Below are positions 23,833-34,800 of a DNA stretch of 64,000 bases, piece by piece; the stretch's first letter is position 1; each line of letters starts with the position of its first letter. Below the pieces are notes generated by a model. The model had not been told where the DNA came from. It did no database searches and saw only the letters and a program-made list of their open reading frames with translations. The position numbers and the translations under genes are program-made. Source of the stretch: Tanytarsus gracilentus (taxonomy: Eukaryota > Arthropoda > Insecta > Diptera > Chironomidae); NCBI GenBank assembly GCA_038502055.1, contig JAXRKN010000040.1, positions 2,108,001 to 2,172,000 of the forward strand, written 5' to 3'.

Positions 23833-25119
23833 ATGGATCATCAAAAGGAAAGGAAAAGGAAGAAACGTCAAGATCGTATGATTAAGGAAGTGGAACATCA
23901 GGAGGAGGTTAAGCGAGCGCGAGTTTTACAAGACGAACAAGATAAAATTGATAATAGTTTGAAAAAGAATTTAAGCACTGTCTCGTTGGCGATTCCGGCA
24001 TCGATTTTAGACAACGCTCAATCGCTTGAATTAAGAACTTATTTGGCTGGTCAAATTGCGAGAGCTGCTTGTAAGTAAAATTAGGACTCAGTAAAAAGTT
24101 ATTTTTAAATTTTATTAATTTTAGGCATTTACAATATAGATGAAATTGTAATATTTGACGATGCTCCAGCGAATAATGTCACTACAGCTAAAATGCAACA
24201 AATCGAGACAACCGACGGAGTGAAAATGTCTCGACCAACGGTATGCAAATTTGCGAGAATTCTTCAATACTTGGAATGTCCACAATACCTACGAAAGTTC
24301 TTTTTTCCCATTCACAACGATTTAAAGTTTACAGGACTGCTCAATCCACTTGATTCACAGCATCATTTGAGAATTACAAATGAATTCCTCTATAGAGAAG
24401 GAATTGTCACAAACAAGCCCCATCCGAAAGGATCATTCGTGAACGCTGGCCTTCTCAATGACATTTTGGTTGATAAGCAACTTCCGGAAAATTTGAGAGT
24501 GACTGTAAAAATTCCACAGAATTCAGACCTGAAATCGAAAAAGTTGAAAGGAAAAATTGTGTCTCCTTCGGAGCCGAGACAGAGAACTGGCATTTATTGG
24601 GGCTACAATGTGCGAGTAGCTAATTCAATTTCACAAGTATTTTCTCAATCGCCGTACGAAGAATATGATCTAACAATTGGCACGAGTGACAAAGGCGAGA
24701 GTGTTTATTCAGTAGAAAACAAGTCGCTGAAATTCAAGCACATGTTAATTGTCTTTGGTGGACTTTTAGGCTTGGAGAATGCTGTAGAAAATGATGAAAA
24801 TTTAACGGTTGACGATCCAAGTTTACTTTTTGATCACTACTTTAATGTCGTACCTCAACAAGGATCGAGAACAGTTAGAACTGAAGAAGCTGTTTTAATC
24901 ACACTCGCAGCATTGAGTGAAAAAATTGAACCCATTGATCCTCCTCCAGAATTCATATTAAAAAGTCTGATTGCACAAAGCGAAGACACGGGTCACAATC
25001 CACAGCAGCTGGGTGAGCCCATGATGAAGAGAAAAGTTAAGAATAAGAAAAAGGAAAATGTTAAAATCGTGTCTGACAGTTCAGCAGTGGAAGAACTAGA
25101 TTTAAGTCGATTTGATTAA
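23833..25119 (+). CDS. SPOUT1: SPOUT-domain methyltransferase SPOUT1 (C9orf114/CENP-32 family)
   Basis: Exons 23833-24070 and 24125-25119 (phase 1, GTAAGT donor, 54-nt intron) give 410 residues. The start MDHQKERKRKKR opens a highly basic N-terminal helix with nuclear-localisation-like clusters. The conserved body begins near residue 65 and includes SRPTVCKFARILQYLECPQY (about 115-134). The C-terminal SPOUT trefoil-knot region has FKHMLIVFGGLLGLE (about 283-297) and VVPQQGSRTVRTEEAVLI (about 321-338), where the knot binds S-adenosylmethionine. A Lys-rich tail follows. The human orthologue is a putative RNA methyltransferase needed for centrosome attachment to spindle poles; a role in division here is inferred from family. 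Convergent with talin; paired AATAAA signals lie 7-16 bases after the stop. Confidence 0.92.
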
Positions 25120-25125
25120 ACTGAA

Positions 25126-25135
25126 AATAAATAAA
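25126..25135 (+). terminator. Poly(A) signals of SPOUT1
   Basis: Two overlapping AATAAA hexamers beginning 7 bases after the SPOUT1 TAA, so its 3' UTR is only a few tens of bases. Confidence 0.6.
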
Positions 25136-25154
25136 ATTAACTTTTCATTTAAAG

Positions 25155-25171
25155 TTTATTAGATTTTTATT
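25155..25171 (-). terminator. Poly(A) signals of talin, full-length form
   Basis: Minus-strand AATAAA at 25171-25166 and again at 25160-25155. No nearer minus-strand AATAAA was noticed below the talin stop at 25853, so 25172-25852 is read as an approximately 680-nt A+T-rich 3' UTR with no other gene in it. Cleavage would occur close to or within the SPOUT1 3' end. Confidence 0.45.
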
Positions 25172-25852
25172 TGACAAAATTTGCGTATTAAATTTACATT
25201 ACTTTTTTTTCTGGGAAAGAAGCAAAATCCTACATAAGGGGTCATCAAATATATCAATAATTGTAGTACCATTAGGTAAGTAAATGGCTAAGTAAGATTA
25301 GTTTATAAAATATTTTACAATTAAGATTAAGTAAGAAGAAAAATATATGTTGAATAAGACATACTTTTGGTTACGAAATGTTAATTTAAGTAGTTTCGTC
25401 TCTATTAAATGGATTTGTTGTTGCTGTATAAAAATTAGTAAGTATTTTCTTGTAAAAAAATCCTGTTAAAGTTAACAGAGTTAAGTGCTGTTTCGTTACC
25501 ACTCGAAAGTAAAAAATATTCGTTTTTAAAAAAATGGCACAATTCTTCTCGTTTTTATAAAAACATCGACAAAAAAAAATTTTTGTCGCTTTTAAAAATT
25601 TAATTTTTTTCGTGATTGCAATAAAATCATTGCAAAATAAATTTTTTAGGCACATTTTGTGAGAGTTTTGGGAGCGAAATTTCATGTTTGCAAAAAAGTT
25701 TTTGAATTTTGAAAATGTGAGTGTTCAAAAAGGCCACAACATTAGAAAGTTATCGTCAACAATTTTTTTTAAAAAAAATTAGTAAAATTTTCTTCTGGCA
25801 CTTTGTGTAATTTTTAAGAAAACATGTAACATTATTTAAGAGACTTTATCAT

Positions 25853-28800
25853 TTATGGAAGCTTAAAATTTCGATTTTCAGACGACGATGACACCTGTCG
25901 ACTCTCTTTCACTTCCATTCGTTTAACTATTTTCTGATGCGACGACTGCGAGGAGCTCGTTGAGTGAAGCGTCGAGGTTTGACCATTTACGCCGTTCGTC
26001 GTTTGCGAAAGGTTCATTCGTGCAAGCTCTTGATTAAGATTATTAATCGGTTGGCCGTCTTGTGTTTGGAAAGTTCTGGTTTCGTATCTGCTAGAAACAA
26101 AAATTTTCGTTACAAATTTAAATTAAAATACACTTAAATTTCACTTTAGTTTCTCACCTTGTTGTGTATCCCTCATAATTTTGTTTTGCGGGATCAGCGG
26201 GAGAACTATTGCTTGTGACCGATGACTTGAATGTGCTCATTGAAACTGGTGAACTTTTGCCAAATGTATTTTCGTGAAGGTTTTGCACGCACTGCTCTAG
26301 TCGTGCTCTATCGAAGCGTGCATTAAGATTTGGATTGTTAATTGTGGTCGTCTCATAAATACGATTTTGAAGAGGCGAAATGGGTGCGGGTGGTATGGGT
26401 GGCGGTTGAGGAGATGGTGTTCCAGAGGAGGACAAAATTGAAGAATTGTAGGGCTTTGGAACGGCATTTGCTGTCAACAAATTTGATCTTTTAGGTGTTT
26501 GTGGTGGCTGAGGTTGGAACTGAATTTGTTGTTCATTATAATATTGCTGTTGCTCGTAGGTGGTTGAAGAAGACTGATTTTTAAAACTGCTTGGCGACGG
26601 TGATGTGGCGATTCCCGAACGGTTCAAGTTTGTTGGTGATGGGGTAGCAAATCTTCCGCCACCACCACTTGTGTTACCGCCCTCAAAATCACTTTCGTCA
26701 GTTGTGTAGCCCGCAGCATTTTTCTGTCGATATTTTGCATGTCGAATGGCCGTTAATTTGTTACGAGCCTCCTCGAGTTGACGCTCCATCTTTAATACTT
26801 CTGAGCGTGCATTAATTTCTTGCGCCATTCCATCGACCATGTTTCTATTGAGTTTTAATGTGTGTTCTTCCTCACCCTCAATTGCTTGCTGTGCGGCACG
26901 AACCAAGTTGTCAGTTGACTTTATAACCGCATTTCCTGCCGCTTGCAATCTCCTACCCGACTCTGAGTTGGGATCGGATTTAACTTTGCAAGCAATCAAA
27001 AGTTGTGCTGTTGAACTTGCAACTTGCTTTGCAGACGAAATTAACATTTCCTCTGTACCAGTTCCCAGCACGAGATTTTGTGCGGCTTCAACTAAGCTGT
27101 GTGTAGCAGCGGCAACCAAGCGTGCGGCCGAAATGAGACCTTCCGACCATTGACCATCATCCGAAGATGTAAGTGGACGTTTAGCAACTTTTCCTTGGTC
27201 AATGAGTTCTCGTTGCGCAGCGTTGGCGGCACGTACAAGAGCGGATGATGCAGCCATAATCGCCTTTGCACCCTCCAAAATCATTTCATCAAAGTTCATG
27301 TTTTCATCGGCAAGCTATTTTATTTTAAAATATATGCTCATTAAACTTTTGTTCAATAATTTTTTTACTATATATGTTAAGAAATAATTTTACCTTTCAC
27401 CATAAAAATTAAATCGTAAGAATGAGAGATAGATAGGATGATAACATCGACATATCACACTAATAATATGTTTGATTCCTGGGTGAAAATGGTAAAAATG
27501 TAACAACCAAGAATATCAAACATATCTTAACGTAATAGTCCTTGGAGGGTAATTACTCATGCAGATACCAGATGGTTGATTAGAAGATGAATATCTCTTA
27601 TAATTTATGTTAATGTATCACTATGTTCATACGTTGCACCATTTTTAATTTATGTAATCTACTTAAAGTAATCTTCTTACCTTAATGTCGGGCTGTCTTC
27701 TTGGTCGGAGACTTGCAAGTTTCTTTGCAGCAGCGTCAATTGAGGCGGCAGCACCAAGCAATTCATTTTCAGCAATGACTGTGGGATCTTCCGGATCAAC
27801 CCAATCGGATCCTTTCAGCAATTGAGCCATGCTAACGAGATCAGTGACACATTTTGCTACACGCCGTGATAATTGCATTCTTTCGTCGGCCGGGCAGTTT
27901 CTCAAGACACCTCCGAGGAGATCTTTGTATGCCATGCCAACCGCGGAACCTGCATCGAGTGTTCTTTGTCTCAGCTCTGTGGTTTCCGCGCAATTCCATG
28001 CGACAGATTTGCAAACAATGAGCATTTCTGAAATGGCTCGACGGCCAATGTTTGCGGCGGCTGTAATATCAGCTTGTGAATTACTAGCACCAGACGCAAC
28101 AGCCTTAGCAGTCGCAACAGTGACGTTCTTTGTTACACGAATTAAATCTTCCGGCGTTGCTGGCATCACTGATGTCCTATTGGTTTCAGAATATTGCAGC
28201 GAACGAACTTCTTGTGTAATTGCTTCGATTGTCGCTTCCATTGCACGTGTTCCTCTTGTGTGTTCATCCTCAACAGCTTTAACTGTTTTTAATAACGACG
28301 TTACATTCATGACCATAACCTAAGTTGAAAGAACACTAATTAGCTTCATTTTCATTTTAATTTCATGTTTTTAAAAAAGTTTTACTAAAAAATGGAACAT
28401 AAAACTATTTTTTTGAAATGAGATAATTTTTTGTGACGGCATAGAAACACCAGTAATATGCTAAATGATTTTTTTTTTGTGTAATATGTTAATGTGCACA
28501 AGGAAAAAGTGTATGGAAACTGTTGCTGCATTTGCTGTTTTTTTCAGTGTTTATAATTTATGTTAATGTGCAAAAACTTTCATTAGAAAAGAATCAGAGA
28601 GAGTGAGAGTTGTAAGTGTGAATTTTTTAATGCATATATGTGAATTTTATGTCCCATTTTTTAGAAAAGAAATAAAAGATTAAAATTTAGAATTTACCTA
28701 AACGAATGAAATGAATTTTGAGAATCGAATCGAGGAGACAATTTTTTTTGTGTGATATGTTTAATTACGCTAAATGCTAATAATATCGAAAAGGATATGG

Positions 28801-31800
28801 CACTTATACAAATATAAAATGAGAGTATTCAACATAGAGTTTATTAATTCTATCTATAGACGCGCGACATTTATGACTGCTGTTCTTTCACATCGGATTT
28901 TATTTTTGCAACAGCCTCAACAATGGGCGTCGAAATCAATGATTCAATCAATTGTTCTTCAGATCTCATTGTATTGCTACTGTCGTCACCATTGACCTTA
29001 AGAGAGCATTTTTTTTCGCAAAAGTGGAAGAAGGAAAATGGAAACAAATAAAAATTATAAGACAAAAGATTTTTTTTGTTTTGCTATCAATGTCGTTATG
29101 AACTTTGCAGAGTCACCTTTTATCTAGCAAGCGAAAGAGAATCTGCAAAATTTCCATAACAATAAATCTTCATTTTGTCGTGTTGTGTACTCGTAAAAAT
29201 TAACTGTTAATTAATAAAACAGAGAGAGAGAAAGGTAAAGAGACAACTTACGACAGGTTTTACAAGCGACAACAAAAAATATTTATACAACATCAAATCT
29301 CAATCATGTTTGAGCTTAAAATTAAACAACATTTTGTATACTTCGGATACTTGAAAGGGGTGATTTTGATTTTTAATTAAATTAAGAACTTTTAAATGAG
29401 ATTTTCCGAAAAATTAGGACTCCTCTCAAGTATCATCGTCAATAGCAATACAGACTAAAAAAATAAAGACTTTTTTCACCACCATCACAAAAAAAAATCA
29501 ATCAGAGAAATAAATTTTTCGTGCAGGTAGCAAAATCTAATTTTAATTTTTCTACTTTAATTTTGTTTATCCTGGGAGCATCGAATCACTGAATTTTTTT
29601 TTTACATTTCATCTAAATTTTATCGAATTCGATGGCTCTCATATTCATTTTTTTAAGTGCATCATTTTATTGTTAAGTGTCATATCCTTAAAGCTTAATT
29701 TTTACAATTAAAGCATTTTATTTTTTGAGTTATTTTTGTTGCGGTCATTAATCAAAAAATCTCATTAATTAAATTGTTGAAAGATCTTTAATTGTTTGAA
29801 AGTTTTATGTATAAAAAATCATCATCATTTCAGCTAAGATCATTAAAGAAGGTAAAAAGTCTTTTCATGCTTTTAGACATAAAAGAAGAAATGGATCACA
29901 GTAGTGAGGAATGGATTAACAAAGCAATTCCCTTCCCCTCATTAAAATTGTGCACTCAAAGCTTTCGATATTAGTAGCAGCATAATTAGCAGGAGGTTGT
30001 CATTAAAAAATATCAAGTCAGAGCAGCAAGGCAAAAAAAGGGAGGTTAATTATCGGAAGAGGTTGAGAGTTGTTTAGGATAAATTATAAGTTTTTATATG
30101 TGTAGTTATGTACTGTGTTTATATCCGTCACAGAAAAACAAAATGAGAACTTTTAAGACTTACCTTAGCGCTTTCTTTTAAGTCGTTCATGGCTGGATCG
30201 TGAATTGGCTTACCGGAAGCCAATTTGGTGGCATTTATTAATTCACCGAGTGCGGCAGCAACATCTTTAACTGCATTCATTACCATGACTTGAGAGTCAG
30301 ATTGTTGAGCACCAAGTGAGCTTGCACCTCGCTTAACAGCTTCCGCAAGTTGAACTATAAATATTTTTAATTTAAAACAATTTTTAATTAAAAAATATTT
30401 GAATTTTCTCACCAATTGTTGAAACTGCATTTTGAGCGGCTGAAGCAAGTTGATCTTGTGTTCCGGCGGCACCAGCAACCAAAACTTTTGTGTCTTCAAC
30501 GAGAGCTTTTGCCGTTTTCAAAATGTGTTCTCGGTGATCTGAAAATTGTCCCTCATTATCGGACTGCAAAGTTCCTGCTGCAGCAAACATAATTGTGGTG
30601 TCTAAATCTCCAATAATGGCGGAAACTGTATTCGCTGCATTAATGCAAGCTTGTGTTCCCCTAGAGCCTGCTTGAAGTGCGGCCAAAACTTGTGACACTT
30701 TTTCGGAGACATCACGTGCACCTTTTTGTGTCTCATGTAGACTACTTGCATCATCCTTTCGTACGCCAGTCGTCGATTGAATTAAATGTGTTATTGATCG
30801 ACCCAAATCCTGCACCGTGTTCTTAATTCTTATCGAGACATCCGGCGAGGATGTCAACGATGACGCGCCGACCGAGTCTTGTGCCAATTGTGTATAGTGT
30901 CTTGTCATTTCAACGCACAGCGGAGCCAATTTTGTCGGGTCAATGGCTGCTTTTGTACTAATTTCATTTGCATGACGTGCAATTTCTTTCGCAGACTGAA
31001 CCATTCTTGTTTGATAGTCCACATAGGTGTCACTCATTGAAGTTCCCAAAAGTGATTGACGTTTGTCGGTAATTCGCGAGATGGAACGTGAAATTTGCTC
31101 AATCAAGCCCGTCACAACACCATTTTCAGTAGAGAGACGTTCAACCGTTGCATTTAATTCCAAAATTGCTTCACGTGTCGACTCAACACATTCGTCAAGC
31201 TCTTGATGGAGATGCGAAGCCCGTGGATTTCCTCCCGCTTCCTTTGCGACCTGTATCAATTGAATTGCACTCTCAACAATAGATTTTGCTTGATCAATGA
31301 GGATAGTCTGCTGGCCAGAGTGAATGACGTAAGAGCATGCACCAATTGTTCCATTTGTCAATGGAACAATATGTCTCGCAATTTGATTAACAGCGTGTCC
31401 TAATGATTCGGCATTTTTCTTGCCGGACGATTTAACGGGCTCTAATTTATCGATGAGCTCGCTAGCAGCATTTAATACCTGTCCAGTATAGCCTTGCAAG
31501 TTATTATCCTTCTTTGGATGAAGACCCTCAATACCCATTGCCATGGCAGTCGAATTGAGTTCTCGTGCGCATGAATTGAGAGTTTCAATGACTGACTCAC
31601 ATTGAAGCTGTCCGGGTGCCTTTTCACGAATACTTGATGCTAACTTTTTGATTGATTCCGATACTGATTTGCTGTGAATAGCAAGCTGTTGCCATACTGG
31701 AGGATCAGTGGGTGTAACTGCCAATATTTTTGCAGTTTTGACCATTTCTACGGCACCGTCTAAAATGCCACGACCGGCACCCAAAATTGGCTCTTGTGCA

Positions 31801-34800
31801 CGTCTACCCTCGCCGGATATTTTAGCAGGAATCGAAACAAATTCAGGTGATGACGCAAACTGACAGAGAGATTGAACGGCTTCTAATAATGGCTCAGTAG
31901 CTTTTGAACATCTCATTCTTGATGATGGACTATAATCTTGATCGAGAGCTTTAATTTCTCGAACAAGTGACGCAGTAGAGTTGGCTACATCCTTTGCGGC
32001 TTGTACAAAGTGTCTCTTTGCAACAGGATTTTGAGTGTTGGAGCTAGCATTACGACAAGCATTGCATAAGGCTGATGTGTGTTTAGCAATAACAGTTGCG
32101 GCCGATAAAACTTGTTGTTGTGTACTTGATGGTCCTTTTAGAACGTCACAGCTTTGTCGGATAGCTTGAGATGCTCGAGCAAAGGCAGATGAGTCGACTA
32201 ACCCAGCTCGACCAGCAGCGCTCGTTGGATCTGAGACACCAACCAAATATGCAGCTTGAGCGGCAGATTCAATAAGACCACGAATCGATTCCGAAACTGA
32301 ATTTACAGCGTGGCCAAATTCAACATGCTGTGAGTGCTTAGCATTATTCGCAATACCAGTCATACCATCTCCAAGGGTTCTGCTCTTATCCATAACTGTC
32401 TCGAGACAATCGAAATACCCTTGATCGGTCAATGCTTCTTGTGGGTGCTCGAGGAGTGGACGTAACGCTTCAATCGATCTAATTGCGTTGTCGCATTCTT
32501 TTTGACCCGGAGCTGATTGTGTGCAAACATCAACGAGTTTATTAATACTCTCAGTGACTAAACGAGCAGCGGATGCCAACTCATTTTTAGAATTGGGATA
32601 TGCAGAATCGGTAGCGACATTTTTAGCCGTCAACAATAGACTTGTGCTTTGAGTTGTTACACCTCGAAGTGAATCTACGATAATAATTCGATTGTGTTCT
32701 TCTTGTGACTGACCAGCCATTTCCAATGTGATGGCAAGAAGTTCTTTGTATGCACCGCAAAAGTCTTGACTTGTGTTTGCCAATTGAATTGGACTCGCAT
32801 AAGATTGAGCTACGCGTCCACCAGCAGTACTGAGGGTATTAGCAGCGGATCTCAAGTCATTCTGAAGATGATTATATGGACGTGATGCGGGTGGATATTC
32901 ACCTACATCGAGGATTTGACGAAGTTCAGTTATTGTTTCATATGCTTCGTTTATGTCCTTCAAGCCGGGCAAGCAATCTTGAGTCTTTGCCAATTGCAAT
33001 TTAACACGTTTAGCACTCAAATAAAGATTTTCTTGGTTACCAATATTTTGCAAGGTTCTCTGTGCCTCTTCAATCATACGAATTGACTCCATAATGACAT
33101 CATCAGCACAGTCAATGACCATTGGATTTTTGCTTGTTGCCGCAACACCTCGAACTGATTTTGTGAATTCTCCAAGAGCTAATGCTGTATCGCGTCCGGC
33201 GACTCCCGCATAATTACTGTTGCCTTGAGTAACAGCCGAAAGTAATTGAACCATAGCGACATCAACTCCATTGCTTGTTGATCCAAGTTGCTTAAAGCAT
33301 CCGTCTTCACTTTCGCCTGGCAAAGGACGAAGTGCTCCCTCTCGAGCAGCTCTCTTGGTGTCAGCAAGAACACTTCTCAAATTTTTAATTGCTTCCAATG
33401 CAGACTCAAGCTCATTTCCACCACACGCTTCTCGCGCTCTTTGGGCTGCTGATCTCAATTCATGAATCGAGTGATTTAGATTGATAGAGCATTTGTTTAG
33501 ATTTTGTGCGGCCGCATGATCTCGCACGCTTGGTTGTAAATTTCTTGCGGAGGCGGCTACTTGGGTGCCTGGCTCTAAGAAATGTTCGGATGCTTCAATT
33601 AATCCAAGTTGAGCTGTTGAGTCGTCTGGGTGTGCAAGAGTATTTTTAACACCCGACACTAGACGTGGAATTTGTTCAGCAACAGCTTGACAATCTTGAA
33701 TTAAAATTTCTTTCGTTTGCATATCCTCACTGTAGGTTGTGGCATTTTGGGCAGCACTGATGCATTGAGTTGCCGATGAGGCAGCTTGTTTAGCACACTG
33801 TTCTAATCTTTGAATTAATCTTCGCTTCATGGCTGGCGTATTTGCAGTTGTTGTCGTGATGTCACGCAGTTCTTCGGCGGCATGACGAAGGGCATCTTGA
33901 TGTGCCGACTCGTGAGGTGAACTTGCACAAAGTCTTGCAGCTTCAACCATTTTTGCAGTAGCATCAGCTAATTGTTTGGCAGCGGCTAAAAGGCGTCTCT
34001 GAATTTCCGAATCTTCGTTTCTTTCAGCTTCACCTTTGATTGATTTAATGAGTTCAGCCGTAGCTTGTCCAAGAGCTTTCGCTTGACGAATCATTTCTTG
34101 TGGATCGCTTGATGAAACAAGCATGTCTGTGGCTACTAAAACATGCTCAACCGGACTCTCATCGGAAATACGAACTGCACGCTCACGAGAACAGATTTTA
34201 ATGTGTTCCAATAAATCGGTTAATGATCTCGACACTTCCTTGGCGGCAGACATTAAATCACCCTTCAAATGAAGATTGTCAGAGGCGTCATTGCATACCT
34301 CAACGAGAACCGTCACGGCTCTCGCGACTTCACGACAAGCGGCCTCTAATTGTTCTCGGCAAGCAGGCGATTCAATTGTGGGAGCTACGACTCGAGCACA
34401 CGCAACTAATTGACTAGTGGCAAGGGCACATTGACTAGCGGCACCAATAACTGTTTTAAAATTAATTTCAATTAAAATCATAAAAATTTAATTTAATGTC
34501 TACCTTTGTTTCTGGTTGCCTCATCCTCACATTCTGAAGCAATTGACTTTGCTTTAAGCACGAGAGCGGCAGTTGTGTTCGCAACAGCTTTTGCAAGTGC
34601 CAAAAGCATATCGTGAAGCTCTCGACTAGAATCATCTTCCTCGCCAATGGTCGATAAAACTTGACCGGATGCTTCGCCAACTCTACTAGCAGCATTAAAC
34701 AAGTTTTGACGAGGATCTTTAGCTTCAGGCTCAGCGGCTTTGAGCAAATCGCTAAATGCATTGCACAATTTTCTTGTCGCTTCCAAAAGTTTATCACCAC

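Noticed and set aside
30128..30499. 123-codon minus-strand ORF running across a talin intron
   Set aside because: Its right part is another frame of talin exon 7 and its left part is exon 8; correct splicing at 30413/30354 explains it.
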